From G965247265 sp965247265 (GTDB lineage Bacteria; Pseudomonadota; Gammaproteobacteria; UBA4575), in NCBI GenBank assembly GCA_965247265.1, contig OZ252002.1:2356001-2420000 (forward strand): a DNA stretch of 64,000 nucleotides. Reading direction: 5' to 3'. The number at the start of each line of letters is the position of its first letter. Position 1 is the first letter of the stretch. The position numbers and the translations under genes are program-made. Below are positions 10,177 to 19,141 of the stretch, one piece after another. The notes under the pieces are model-generated. The model searched no databases. It was given only the letters and a program-made list of their open reading frames with translations, and was not told the origin of the DNA.

Positions 10177-10710
10177 TTAGCCTTTTTCTACTTGACCAAA
10201 TTCAAGTTCAACGGGTGTTGATCGGCCGAAAATTTGCACGGCAACCAACATACGGCTTTTTTCATAATTCACTTCTTCAACTACGCCATTAAAATCATTG
10301 AATGGACCATCTGTAACTCGTACCACTTCACCTGGCTCAAACAATACTTTCGGTTTTGGCGCATCAACACCTTCTTGCATGCGCTGTAAAATATTTTGCG
10401 CTTCTTTTTCAGTAATTGGTGCTGGTTTATCTGACGACCCTCCAATAAAACCAAGCACCTTCGGGCAGTCTTTAACTAGGTGCCAAGTATCATCACTCAT
10501 TTCCATTTTTACTAAAACGTAACCTGGAAAAAATTTTCTTTCGCTGCGACGTTTTTGTCCTTCACGCATCTCCACAACTTCTTCTACAGGCACCAAAATT
10601 TCTCCGAAATTATCCTGCATATCGTATCTTTCAATACGTTCGGCTAATGAGCGTTTTACCTGGTGCTCAAATCCAGAGTAGGCATGTACTACATACCATT
10701 GCATTGACAT
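10177..10710 (-). CDS. nusG: transcription termination/antitermination protein NusG
   Basis: Binds RNA polymerase, links it to Rho or to ribosomal S10, and promotes processive elongation. It has 177 residues (E. coli 181). The N-terminal NGN domain begins MSMQWYVVHAYSGFE; a start two codons later (MQWY) is equally possible. FFPGYVLVKMEM is the conserved NGN core. The C-terminal KOW domain carries PGEVVRVTDGPFNDFNG near residue 125. The gene follows secE by 10 bases, the usual arrangement. Confidence 0.98.
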   Translation of the reverse strand: MSMQWYVVHAYSGFEHQVKRSLAERIERYDMQDNFGEILVPVEEVVEMREGQKRRSERKFFPGYVLVKMEMSDDTWHLVKDCPKVLGFIGGSSDKPAPITEKEAQNILQRMQEGVDAPKPKVLFEPGEVVRVTDGPFNDFNGVVEEVNYEKSRMLVAVQIFGRSTPVELEFGQVEKG

Positions 10711-10720
10711 ATCTATACTC

Positions 10721-11089
10721 TTATGTAATTACAAATTGTATTAATGTAGTTAATGCGCGATCAATGAGCCACAAAAACACTGCTAAAATTACTACTACAA
10801 CAAAAACAACGATAGTGGTCTGTAATGTCTCAACCCGCGTTGGCCAAACCATCTTACGAACTTCAGTGCGTGCTTCTTGCGTAAAGCTTGCAAGCGTACG
10901 TCCACGCTCTGTTGTTAACGCTATAACAGCTGCTACAACCACTGCCGCCACAATACCTAATACCCGATAAAGCAACGGCTGATCTGCAAATATGTAAAAT
11001 GCAGCGATACCTACCAATACGCACGCAATAGATACTGCCAGCTTAAAGACATCCATGCCGCTTGCAGTTGCTTCAGCTTTAACTGTCAT
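10721..11089 (-). CDS. secE: preprotein translocase subunit SecE
   Basis: Essential membrane subunit of the SecYEG translocon. It has 122 residues with three predicted transmembrane segments (about 15-32, 38-58 and 90-113), the gammaproteobacterial long form rather than the single-span form. The conserved cytoplasmic motif EARTEVRKMVWPTRVETLQT precedes the last span, which is the essential part. It lies just downstream of tRNA-Trp and upstream of nusG. Confidence 0.97.
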   Translation of the reverse strand: MTVKAEATASGMDVFKLAVSIACVLVGIAAFYIFADQPLLYRVLGIVAAVVVAAVIALTTERGRTLASFTQEARTEVRKMVWPTRVETLQTTIVVFVVVVILAVFLWLIDRALTTLIQFVIT

Positions 11090-11140
11090 GAATATTTAAT
11101 ATTTTTTAAACGTAGACGTAGTTCGTGATGTCGCTCATGT

Positions 11141-11216
11141 TGGCAGGCCAGGAGGGAATCGAACCCCCAACCTGCGGTTTTGGAGACCGCCGCTCTGCCA
11201 ATTGAGCTACTGGCCT
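11141..11216 (-). tRNA. tRNA-Trp (CCA anticodon)
   Basis: Reads as a complete 76-base cloverleaf on the minus strand with encoded CCA. The acceptor is AGGCCAG paired with CTGGCCT, the anticodon loop is TCTCCAAA with anticodon CCA, and the T loop is GTTCGATTC. It lies between tuf and secE, the standard position of trpT-like genes in this operon. Confidence 0.97.
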
Positions 11217-11251
11217 TAAACCGTCAGCACTTTGCAATCGCCAAACAAGAA

Positions 11252-11257
11252 AGTATA
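11252..11257 (-). promoter_or_regulatory. possible -10 element upstream of tRNA-Trp/secE
   Basis: The minus strand reads TATACT in a GC-TATACT-TTC context about 40 bases before tRNA-Trp. No good -35 is seen at normal spacing (TAAACT is the closest). It may be a weak internal promoter for tRNA-Trp-secE-nusG; transcription from the tuf side is also possible. The gap between tuf and tRNA-Trp holds no gene. Confidence 0.35.
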
Positions 11258-11348
11258 GCGTGAATTTATGGTTAGTTTAAAACTATTTTTTCAATTTATC
11301 CCAAATAGGCTAGTCAACATCACCGCGTTCCGATCATTCGTATATTCA

Positions 11349-12539
11349 TTACTCAATCACCTTAGCGACCACACCGGCACCCACGGTACGCCCGCCCTCG
11401 CGGATCGCAAAGCGTAACCCTTCTTCCATCGCAATCGGTGCAATCAGGGATACCGTCATCTGGATGTTGTCACCCGGCATTACCATCTCGGTGCCACTTG
11501 GAAGATCCACAGCCCCTGTCACATCGGTGGTTCGAAAGTAGAATTGTGGACGATATCCATTGAAAAACGGGGTATGTCGACCGCCTTCTTCTTTACTCAG
11601 TATGTAGACTTCTGCTTCAAATTTGGTATGGGGGGTAATCGAGCCTGGTTTGCATAATACTTGTCCACGCTCTACTTCATCTCGCTTGGTGCCTCGCAAC
11701 AACACCCCAACGTTGTCTCCCGCTTGACCTTGATCCAGCAGTTTGCGAAACATCTCAACCCCTGTGCAGGTGGTTTTCTCAGTATCTTTAATTCCAACAA
11801 TTTCTATCTCATCCCCAACATTAACAATGCCGCGCTCTATACGCCCCGTCACCACCGTACCGCGCCCGGAAATAGAGAACACGTCTTCCACCGGCATGAG
11901 GTAGTCGCCATCAATGGCGCGCTCAGGCTCAGGAATAAACCCATCCATTTCTTCTACAAGCTTGACGATGGAGGGCACTCCTATCTCAGAGGTATCGCCT
12001 TCCAATGCCTTTAAGGCAGACCCGGTGACAATTGGGGTGTCGTCGCCTGGAAATTCGTAGGTGGAGAGTAGGTCGCGTATCTCCATCTCGACCAGCTCAA
12101 GCAATTCGGCATCGTCCACTTGATCCGCTTTGTTCATGTACACCAATATGTAGGGCACACCCACTTGGCGGGCGAGAAGGATATGTTCGCGTGTTTGTGG
12201 CATCGGCCCATCCGCAGCACTGACCACGAGTATCGCTCCGTCCATTTGCGCCGCACCGGTAATCATGTTCTTCACATAATCCGCATGCCCCGGACAGTCT
12301 ACGTGCGCATAGTGACGATTCGGACTTTCGTACTCAACGTGCGCCGTCGCAATGGTTATCCCGCGCTCGCGCTCTTCCGGTGCATTATCGATCTGATCAT
12401 AGGCTTTGAATTCCCCGCCATGCGTCTCGCCCATTACTCTCGTTAACGCCGCCGTTAACGTCGTCTTGCCATGATCAACGTGGCCTATCGTGCCCACATT
12501 GACATGCGGCTTGTTGCGCTCAAACTTCTCTTTTGACAT
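11349..12539 (-). CDS. tuf: elongation factor Tu
   Basis: GTPase that delivers aminoacyl-tRNA to the ribosome. It has 396 residues, almost identical in layout to E. coli EF-Tu. Seen: P-loop GHVDHGKT near residue 19, DCPGHADYVKNM (G3), NKADQVDD (G4), GSALKALEGD (G5), and the C-terminal beta barrels ending AGVVAKVIE. Its codons are visibly more GC-rich than the neighbouring genes, as expected for a highly expressed and slowly changing gene. It lies downstream of tRNA-Thr(GGU), matching the tufB locus of E. coli. Confidence 0.98.
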   Translation of the reverse strand: MSKEKFERNKPHVNVGTIGHVDHGKTTLTAALTRVMGETHGGEFKAYDQIDNAPEERERGITIATAHVEYESPNRHYAHVDCPGHADYVKNMITGAAQMDGAILVVSAADGPMPQTREHILLARQVGVPYILVYMNKADQVDDAELLELVEMEIRDLLSTYEFPGDDTPIVTGSALKALEGDTSEIGVPSIVKLVEEMDGFIPEPERAIDGDYLMPVEDVFSISGRGTVVTGRIERGIVNVGDEIEIVGIKDTEKTTCTGVEMFRKLLDQGQAGDNVGVLLRGTKRDEVERGQVLCKPGSITPHTKFEAEVYILSKEEGGRHTPFFNGYRPQFYFRTTDVTGAVDLPSGTEMVMPGDNIQMTVSLIAPIAMEEGLRFAIREGGRTVGAGVVAKVIE

Positions 12540-12591
12540 TTTTCCCCTCTACTCATCTAAATTATTGTTTGCAGTCTTCATAAGTTATACG

Positions 12592-12667
<76 letters not shown>

Positions 12668-13127
12668 ATACTCAAAAAACGCGTAATTGTAAACCCAGAA
12701 TTTATACGTTGCAGTACTATTTGAACCAGCAAATAGACTGGCGAGTAATAAAACGCATGCCTGACTAGCCAAGAAACTCGCAAACAATGCCAGAACAACC
12801 TCTAAGATTCAAAATTTCTAAAACAAGTAACAGACCTATGTCCATGGTTGATTTGCTCAATTTACTATTCAGTCTAATTATTACCTGCCACATATACTTT
12901 TCGGACATGCAAGTCATGCAACAATTATGGTTGATTTCAATTCTGTGTTTCTAGATATCTTTCTTATTCCAGCTTATAACCCAATTACCGCCCACGCATG
13001 ACCGTAAAGAATAAACGCAGTCCTTTGACAATTGATCACTTTTAAAGCGATGCCTGGGCGAAATTCGGGAATTCGTGGAGCTAAAAGTGCTGACAATAAT
13101 TTTAGGGGCCATTTTGACATGGTTTTA
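12668..13127. other. 460-base gap inside the tRNA cluster, no gene recognised
   Basis: In E. coli glyT and thrT are only a few bases apart. Here tRNA-Gly and tRNA-Thr(GGU) are separated by 460 AT-rich bases. No convincing reading frame, tRNA or terminator was seen; the short frame across tRNA-Thr is a shadow. The stretch may be a remnant of an old insertion. Confidence 0.5.
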
Positions 13128-13201
<74 letters not shown>

Positions 13202-13260
13202 ATTTAAGCATCATCAATTCTATGCGAATAAGTCAATATTCACACTTAATATTAGGAATT

Positions 13261-13345
13261 TGGTGGAGGGGGAAGGATTCGAACCTCCGAAGGCTGAGCC
13301 GGCAGATTTACAGTCTGCTCCCGTTGACCGCTTGGGTACCCCTCC
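13261..13345 (-). tRNA. tRNA-Tyr (GTA anticodon)
   Basis: An 85-base class II tRNA with a long variable arm and encoded CCA. The acceptor is GGAGGGG paired with CCCCTCC and the anticodon stem-loop is CAGACTGTAAATCTG with anticodon GTA. It is now the first gene of the tRNA-Tyr/Gly/Thr-tuf unit because the tRNA-Thr(UGU) that normally precedes it is about 17 kb away. Confidence 0.97.
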
Positions 13346-13355
13346 CAAACAAATC

Positions 13356-13385
13356 ATTTTGCGGGAGACTTCTACAAGCTGTCAA
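13356..13385 (-). promoter_or_regulatory. candidate promoter for tRNA-Tyr/Gly/Thr-tuf
   Basis: On the minus strand a perfect TTGACA (13380-13385) is followed after 18 bases by CAAAAT (13356-13361), 4 of 6 matches to TATAAT, ending 10 bases before the tRNA. This would drive the tRNA-tuf unit independently of the separated birA-side genes. The -10 is weak, so this is a sequence match only. Confidence 0.5.
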
Positions 13386-13581
13386 TATTTCTACTTGCCA
13401 AGCAATGAATGATAAAAGGTCCCGTTTAGTTTGATACAACGTATTGAGTTGTGCCTTAAATACTATTAGGTTTGCATTACAATATATAAATAATTCTTGC
13501 TACAGTTCAATTTCATACCAAGCAGAACATCAGTTGATTTATAAAAAATGCTTTCATTAATTAATTCATAAGTTTTTAAAT

Positions 13582-14919
13582 ATGGATGTAACAATTTACG
13601 GTTCTGGCTACGTAGGACTTGTAACAGCAGCCTGTCTTGCACAAGTCGGAAATAATGTACTCTGCGTTGATATTAATGAAGATCGCATCAATAAGTTAAA
13701 ACGATGCATCGTTCCAATTCATGAGCCTGGCTTACAAGAACTTATTCAATCCAATGTAGAGGCAACACGAATTGAATTCACATTAGATGCTCAAGAAGGA
13801 TTAAAGCACGGGCTCTTTCAATTTATTTCAGTTGGCACCCCTCCCGACGAAGATGGTTCTGCTGATCTACAACATGTTTTAGCAGTGGCCAACAATATTG
13901 GTCAACATATGGATGAATACAAAATTGTTGTAAATAAATCTACGGTACCCGTAGGCACTGCTAAAAAAGTAGCTGCCGCAATTCAAAATCAATTAGACGC
14001 TAGAGATAACCCTATCGAATTTGATGTGGTATCGAATCTCGAATTTTTAAAAGAGGGCGCAGCGATTGAAGATTTTATGAAACCTGATCGCATCATTGTA
14101 GGCGTAGACAACCCACGTACAGCCGAATTGATGCGCGCACTCTATGCGCCCTTTAATCGCAGCCATGATCGCGTTCAACTTATGGACCCAACATCTGCTG
14201 AACTCACAAAATATGCAGCCAACTCAATTCTTGCAACCAAAATCAGTTTCATGAATGAACTTGCAAATATTGCAGAGCGATTAGGCGCTGACATAGAGCA
14301 AGTACGACTAGGCATTGGCGCTGATCCACGAATTGGTTATCAGTTTATTTATCCAGGCTGTGGATATGGTGGATCGTGTTTTCCCAAAGATGTAAAGGCA
14401 CTGCAGCATATTGCTAAAGAAGTAGATTACACCCCGACTCTAATTTCTGCAGTTGACAAAGTGAATCAAAATCAAAAACAAGTTTTGTTTAATAAAATTA
14501 ATGCTTATTTTAAGGGCGAATTAAAAGATAAAGTAATTGCGCTCTGGGGTCTTGCTTTCAAACCCAAGACAGATGATATGCGCGAAGCATCGAGTCGAAA
14601 TTTAATGGAAGCATTATGGAACGCTGGAGCAAAAGTTAAAGCCTATGACCCCGTTGCAATGGATGAATGCAAACGCATTTACAAAGATCACACGCAATTG
14701 GAACTATGCGATAGTGCAAACCAAACATTACTTTCTTCAGATGCCCTTGCAATTGTTACTGAGTGGAATGAATTTAGAAGCCCTGATTTTATGAAAATAA
14801 AAAATACGTTGAATCATCCTGTTGTATTTGATGGGCGCAATCTATATGAACCTGAATTAGTGCAAAGCTTTGGCATAAAATATTACGCTATCGGGCGAGG
14901 TGATTCTGTAAGTAGCTAG
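13582..14919 (+). CDS. ugd: UDP-glucose 6-dehydrogenase
   Basis: Oxidises UDP-glucose to UDP-glucuronate with two NAD+, supplying precursors for capsule, exopolysaccharide or LPS sugars. It has 445 residues. The N-terminal Rossmann fold opens MDVTIYGSGYVGLVTAACLA; the central part holds NSILATKISFMNELANIAE; the catalytic cysteine lies in PGCGYGGSCFPKDVKAL near residue 265; the C-terminal UDP-binding domain contains WGLAFKPKTDDMREASS. It is intact, has no operon partners, and opens the accessory block next to tRNA-Tyr. No other glycan genes lie nearby, so the end product is unclear. Confidence 0.96.
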   Translation: MDVTIYGSGYVGLVTAACLAQVGNNVLCVDINEDRINKLKRCIVPIHEPGLQELIQSNVEATRIEFTLDAQEGLKHGLFQFISVGTPPDEDGSADLQHVLAVANNIGQHMDEYKIVVNKSTVPVGTAKKVAAAIQNQLDARDNPIEFDVVSNLEFLKEGAAIEDFMKPDRIIVGVDNPRTAELMRALYAPFNRSHDRVQLMDPTSAELTKYAANSILATKISFMNELANIAERLGADIEQVRLGIGADPRIGYQFIYPGCGYGGSCFPKDVKALQHIAKEVDYTPTLISAVDKVNQNQKQVLFNKINAYFKGELKDKVIALWGLAFKPKTDDMREASSRNLMEALWNAGAKVKAYDPVAMDECKRIYKDHTQLELCDSANQTLLSSDALAIVTEWNEFRSPDFMKIKNTLNHPVVFDGRNLYEPELVQSFGIKYYAIGRGDSVSS

Positions 14920-15030
14920 TTCTGTTCGAATATAAATATTTATTTTTTATTTTTCTTAAACATAAAAACCCTACCCTTGTAAGAGAGTAAATCTAAACTA
15001 ACAAATTAATTTTGTTAAAAAGATTATTTA

Positions 15031-15921
15031 TTACACATGTTTTTTAACATAATTTATTACCTCGTCTTCAATAATACTGATAGCTAATGCTTCTTTTTGT
15101 TGTGCGCTCATTTCATTTAGCGCAATTAAAAGATCTTCTGCAATTTCAGGTTCGTTTTTAATTATACCAATTGGCGAAACATAGACCTTAATACCAAATA
15201 CAACACAACCGGTATTTGATAATTTTCGAAATGTTTGTCGCTCTGTTCGAAGATATAGATTGTCTTCAATATTTTCACTCGTAATATTGATCAAGTCTTT
15301 GTACAAATTAAAGCTATCCGGAAACACGCATAAATCAGGTGTGCTAAATAAAAACCAATTGGATCTTTGGTAACAATCCTCGCATCTAAGACTTTTTAAG
15401 AAATGGCGTATCATTCTTCCAATCTTCTTTTCAAGATTTGCTATAGGGGCATGTATAGAAGCAAGAGGCTTTCCCATTTTCTCAGACAACTCCCACCAAG
15501 TCGGCGCGCGCACCGATGCTGCAATTAATTTAAAATCATCATCACTTTCTTTTAATAAACAAAAATCATCAGGCGCAAGATAACTTATAAGTTCAAGAGG
15601 GATATGCTTAAATTCATCTATGTTATATTTTTTATTGTCTTTTAAACTAGTAATCTCATTTCCATCAAATTCAAACAATTTGCTTTTAAATTCTTGCAAA
15701 TACTTTATGAGCAAATTTAAAAATTCTTGTTGCGCTTGCATACTTTTACTAGATGAAGCCAGCACACGCGCCCGGTCAATATTGATAAGCTTTTTTTTAT
15801 TATAAATACGGTCAGCGAAATCATTTTCGTATTGAATCCAATCGGAAATAGGTATTGGATTTAAACCTAGGCGCAAACGACCTCTTTTGCCTGAGTATGG
15901 ATAGTATTTAGCGACAGACAT
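15031..15921 (-). CDS. DUF3445 family protein (haem-dependent oxidative N-demethylase-like)
   Basis: A 296-residue protein that I assign to DUF3445, the family of the haem-dependent oxidative N-demethylase alpha subunit. Matching features are the N-terminal LGLNPIPISDWIQYE, APTWWELSEKMGKPLASIHAPI near residue 150, a QRSNWFLFSTPD segment near residue 205, and LRTERQTFRKLSNTGCVVFGI, the conserved LRxERQTxRxLPxTG-type region near residue 225. Family members oxidise dimethylamine-type substrates, but the partner subunits are not nearby, so the substrate is unknown. The start MSVAKYYPYSGKRGR fits family starts. Confidence 0.75.
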   Translation of the reverse strand: MSVAKYYPYSGKRGRLRLGLNPIPISDWIQYENDFADRIYNKKKLINIDRARVLASSSKSMQAQQEFLNLLIKYLQEFKSKLFEFDGNEITSLKDNKKYNIDEFKHIPLELISYLAPDDFCLLKESDDDFKLIAASVRAPTWWELSEKMGKPLASIHAPIANLEKKIGRMIRHFLKSLRCEDCYQRSNWFLFSTPDLCVFPDSFNLYKDLINITSENIEDNLYLRTERQTFRKLSNTGCVVFGIKVYVSPIGIIKNEPEIAEDLLIALNEMSAQQKEALAISIIEDEVINYVKKHV

Positions 15922-15975
15922 CGCAAGAAAGTATAAAAGAAATTATGAACAGCTTATAAAAAGAACAAAAACACT

Positions 15976-16722
15976 TTATTCAGCAATCGGCGCGTTATCA
16001 AATGTATAAAATAATCCATAATTTTCATTTGTAATATGCACATTGAGTTGATCATTTGCAACGTATGAAACGCCTTCATATTCACCCTCAACAGAACCAC
16101 ATTGTGAAATTTCTACTTTAATTTTATATGCATTGTAAGTTGGATTAATGATGTCCAAGTAACCAAGGTATTCACAACCAACGGAATCATGGCCAGATAC
16201 CGTTCCATTATTTGCAATTAATAATTCCGTTGTTAGTCCATCCGAATCGGTAAATGACCAACTTCCTTGTGTAATCTCAAATGATGATGGCATATCATAA
16301 ACTGAACTATACGCAAGGTTCAGTGCACCGGTTTCACCACCTTTTAACGTAACGTAGTGGGATGTTATTTGATTTTCTTCATCTAGCTTGCCAGTAATGG
16401 TTGCCCTATCAATGGGTCCACCGTCTAATGCAAATAATATATATTTTGATATGAAATTTTCGCCCTCTAATTGTGCGGTGCCCACACACATGGTTTTAGC
16501 CTGCAAACTTATTGCATATGCGGTTCCATCTATTTGCAATACGGTAAAATCATAAGGACCTCGGCCTTCTATATCGAATTTGCCAATCCATAGACCATCC
16601 AACGGTGCTTTTTCTGGTAACTGCTTCTCTTGCGAGTTAGTTTTGTTATTCGAACTTGCGCATCCAAAAGTGGTGGACACTAAGAGTATGAGACAAATAT
16701 TGAACCCTGCTTTGTGAAACAT
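15976..16722 (-). CDS. predicted lipoprotein of unknown function
   Basis: A 248-residue protein with a lipoprotein signal peptide: a hydrophobic stretch from residue 8 and the lipobox TTFGCASS, so it should be anchored through Cys21. The mature part has Gly- and Thr-rich beta-strand-like segments (LWIGKFDIEGRGPYDFTV, QGSWSFTDSDGLTTELLI), suggesting a beta-sandwich or lipocalin-like fold, but I do not recognise the family. Two WxF segments suggest an internal repeat. It stands alone, 54 bases from the DUF3445 gene and on the same strand, so cotranscription is possible. Confidence 0.65.
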   Translation of the reverse strand: MFHKAGFNICLILLVSTTFGCASSNNKTNSQEKQLPEKAPLDGLWIGKFDIEGRGPYDFTVLQIDGTAYAISLQAKTMCVGTAQLEGENFISKYILFALDGGPIDRATITGKLDEENQITSHYVTLKGGETGALNLAYSSVYDMPSSFEITQGSWSFTDSDGLTTELLIANNGTVSGHDSVGCEYLGYLDIINPTYNAYKIKVEISQCGSVEGEYEGVSYVANDQLNVHITNENYGLFYTFDNAPIAE

Positions 16723-16870
16723 AAAAAAATAGCTCAGGTGCTTTAAAAATAAATCGATAAAACAGAAACTATGCTACAGACTAATTTAGAAATATCAAAT
16801 CAAATATTTTTAGTTTTTAATAACCATAATCAGAAATTTAAGAATAAAGCAGCTATTAATCTTTGAATTT

Positions 16871-17215
16871 CTATTTTTCTACGTGTCGCTGTGTTATAAA
16901 AATATGAATACCCATTACAAACATATAGACGATAGCTGCCCATAATATCCCAGTAATGAGCCCCATGGTTGAAGAATACATTAACAAATACTCTTCTAAC
17001 CTTCGCCAACATATAGTTATAATAAAAATTCCAATAGAAAATAAAATGTAATTAATTAATAAGCTGGTCAGCATAAATTTGAACTTATTTTTTATTATCG
17101 TTTTATTCTTCCAGAATACTAATGCCACAATAATTAAAGGCCATATAAAATAGCATCCATATAATAGCGCTGTTATACGAAGAACGTCATTTATAATTGC
17201 ATTCATATTTAGCAA
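16871..17215 (-). CDS. small membrane protein of unknown function
   Basis: A 114-residue protein with three hydrophobic segments (about 13-35, 48-68 and 82-108) separated by a basic loop WKNKTIIKNKFK. Family not recognised. The start MLNMNAIIND has a second possible Met three codons later. It has no evident partner. The 365 bases downstream of its start, to the EF-hand gene, contain only a hairpin. Confidence 0.5.
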   Translation of the reverse strand: MLNMNAIINDVLRITALLYGCYFIWPLIIVALVFWKNKTIIKNKFKFMLTSLLINYILFSIGIFIITICWRRLEEYLLMYSSTMGLITGILWAAIVYMFVMGIHIFITQRHVEK

Positions 17216-17460
17216 TTATAGACATTAAATAATTGGCTGCATGTTGCATAAGCAATTTTATGATCTGGCTACTGCAAATCCGATTTAGATCGTTAGTAGT
17301 CAATCAACACTTAGATTATAGAGTCAGACTACGTAGATGCGATATTTTATAGTGTATACAGGCTAGTATTCCCACTATTTTATTATCGTTCTTTATCTAA
17401 GTGGCATAACAGATTATTAGCATTTTTTAAAGCGTTAGCTAAATATTGATTTTAATGCTT

Positions 17461-17494
17461 GTCCCGCTGTGATTGCGAAAAATTACAGCAGGAC
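17461..17494. repeat. isolated hairpin in a 365-base gap
   Basis: GTCCCGCTGTGATT and AATTACAGCAGGAC form a 14-bp stem with two mismatches around GCGAAA. No T-run follows on either strand, so a standard terminator is not indicated. It lies about 90 bases beyond the stop of the EF-hand gene and could end or protect that transcript. The rest of 17216-17580 shows nothing recognisable. Confidence 0.55.
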
Positions 17495-17580
17495 GTTGCT
17501 ATGGGGAGTTTAATAAATTTTATAAATCAGATGTAAGGAGCACCTTTTTTAGTTTTCCCCTATCAATGAAACGTATAAAT

Positions 17581-17853
17581 TTATCCGGTCCACGGAGACT
17601 GTTGAATAAATTCATTAAACTCAACTTGATTGATTGAATCATTTTCATCTTTATCATATCGCATAAAGATTTCATCACTTGCTAAATTAAATGCGTTCTT
17701 TGCCTCGCTCCGGTCAATACTATCGTTTCGATCGAGATCGACACCCAAAAACAATCCATCTGCAAATCCTTTGCCGCCGAAACCCATTGATACAGCGGGC
17801 ATAAGTACTACCATTATTGTTAATAGTGTAAGAATATTTCTCATAACGTTCAC
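17581..17853 (-). CDS. exported EF-hand calcium-binding protein
   Basis: A 90-residue protein with a signal-peptide-like N-terminus (residues 1-23, cleavage probably after AVSMG). Two EF-hand loops are visible: DLDRNDSIDRSE and DKDENDSINQVE, each with acidic or oxygen ligands at positions 1, 3, 5, 7, 9 and Glu at 12. The pair fits the EF-hand superfamily of small periplasmic proteins. The function beyond calcium binding is unknown. A GGTGA site precedes the ATG. It is a monocistronic gene. Confidence 0.75.
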   Translation of the reverse strand: MNVMRNILTLLTIMVVLMPAVSMGFGGKGFADGLFLGVDLDRNDSIDRSEAKNAFNLASDEIFMRYDKDENDSINQVEFNEFIQQSPWTG

Positions 17854-17940
17854 CTCAATTGAATGATTGTTATGTAAGAGACCTAGAAATTAAAGTACAC
17901 ATTACAAACAAATTTAAAATTTTTCTCAAAATTTATCCCA

Positions 17941-17968
17941 GCGTCCGCTTATGGCCATTAGCAGTCAT
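17941..17968 (+). repeat. 28-bp palindromic repeat, copy 1
   Basis: Arms GCGTCCGCT and AGCAGTCAT around TATGGCCATT. Member of the dispersed family seen at 17.9-19.5, 26.6-27.8 and 57.3-62.4 kb; it lies upstream of the gene at 18064. Confidence 0.75.
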
Positions 17969-18063
17969 ACAACATTAAATACTTATGAGACTATTACACT
18001 TGCTGTAATACACATAAGGCAGATTTATATTCCAGACTACTTTGATTGCGTATACTTGATGCT

Positions 18064-18342
18064 ATGCAAAACAAAGAGCCAGAGAAGCTTTTAAAACGAC
18101 ACCAGAAATTGGTGCATTCCGATACAATGAAAATAACTTCACATGTACAAAGAAAAACAGGCAATTGGATAATAAATACCATAATGGTAGAAGGTTGCGA
18201 TGTACCTTTTCGCTATAAACGTAAGCAATTATATAGAGACTTAAAAGGTCAGCGTGCGAACCTAACTTATTACCCATCAAGTGAAAATGTAGCTGGATTT
18301 GAGATGGAAATAATGAATGTAGTGAGAATTAAAGTTTCATAG
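18064..18342 (+). CDS. small conserved hypothetical protein
   Basis: A 92-residue basic protein starting MQNKEPEKLLKRHQK; a TTG six codons upstream is a weaker start. It contains KTGNWIINTIMVEGCDVPFR and a KGQRANLTYYPSSENVAGFE segment; this pattern resembles a small conserved gammaproteobacterial hypothetical family, from memory and without a named function. No signal peptide or membrane segment is present. It stands alone between two copies of the 28-bp repeat (17941 and 18414). Confidence 0.6.
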   Translation: MQNKEPEKLLKRHQKLVHSDTMKITSHVQRKTGNWIINTIMVEGCDVPFRYKRKQLYRDLKGQRANLTYYPSSENVAGFEMEIMNVVRIKVS

Positions 18343-18413
18343 ACTAACTTTAACAGGCTATTATTCTAAGCTTAGTAAGTAATCTATATAATTTAAAATG
18401 ATTTGAAGACTCC

Positions 18414-18442
18414 AGTGTCTGCTTACGATCATTAGCGAACAT
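18414..18442 (+). repeat. 28-bp palindromic repeat, copy 2
   Basis: Arms AGTGTCTGCT and AGCGAACAT around TACGATCATT; one of the more divergent copies. It lies between the gene ending at 18342 and the broken gene at 18601-18939. Confidence 0.65.
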
Positions 18443-18600
18443 TTATTTGAATTCTAATTTTTTAATAGCTTTATACCGTCAACCAATTTCAAAAACATAT
18501 TGCTACATACATGCAAAGAAAAAATCTTTGATTGCTTTTATTTTATGGTGATTCCATCTGCGTCCTGAAGGCCATCTTTAATAAATTAATATAAATATAA

Positions 18601-18939
18601 TTAATGCTTTGACTTTTTGCACGGCTGATCAAACGGCATCCATTGACCTAAAGTGGACACTGCAGTCCATGAGCACACATATAAAATAAATATAATCCAT
18701 GGAGAAAACAAAATATCAACAAATTCAAATTTTGGAACAATAGCTTGCACAAACCAACACATAAGACCACATATAGCTAAGCTGACAATAAATAGGATTA
18801 AGCTATATTCAAGCCGATTTCTAAAGGAGACGACTGTACCGTTCAGATTTGATCTAACATGATAATGAAAAGCAATAAATAGAACACACGGTGTTACTCA
18901 CTAGACAATCCACCAATTTTCTAATAACCAAGACTTCAT
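18601..18939 (-). pseudogene. broken small membrane protein gene (tandem in-frame TAG TGA)
   Basis: On the minus strand an ATG at 18939, preceded by AAGAAAG, opens MKSWLLENWWIV. Tandem TAG TGA codons (18898-18903) then interrupt the frame, which continues for about 97 codons without another stop. The downstream part has a short hydrophobic segment (VTPCVLFIAFHYH) and two longer ones (SLILFIVSLAICGLMCWF and SPWIIFILYVCSWTA), and ends CKKSKH. No ATG, GTG or suitable TTG restarts the long part. Family unknown. The simplest reading is a decayed membrane protein gene; an unrelated 12-residue frame ahead of a non-coding stretch is the alternative. Confidence 0.5.
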
Positions 18940-18963
18940 TTTTCTTTCTTACAGTTGTTAAAC

Positions 18964-18988
18964 GGACCCGCTATTCGAAAAGTGGATT
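18964..18988 (-). repeat. degenerate copy of the 28-bp repeat, opposite orientation
   Basis: The minus strand reads roughly CCACTTTTCGAATAGCGGGTCC, close to the family pattern but with imperfect arms. It would be the only copy in minus orientation. It lies just upstream of the broken gene at 18601-18939. Confidence 0.35.
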
Positions 18989-19096
18989 AGCATTTTCTAG
19001 TGTGGCTATGCATATTACTGATAACCTTAGCAGTTTCAGATTTGATGCAGAATATTAGAAGAGTAAATCTGGAACCCAATAAACTTTATTTGGCGA

Positions 19097-19124
19097 GCGT
19101 CCGCTTTGGGTCGAAAGCGGTAAT
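19097..19124 (+). repeat. 28-bp palindromic repeat, copy 3
   Basis: Arms GCGTCCGCT and AGCGGTAAT around TTGGGTCGAA, followed by TC as in several other copies. It lies just beyond the stop of the gene at 19142-19390. Confidence 0.75.
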
Positions 19125-19141
19125 TCAATCCAGTACAGACG

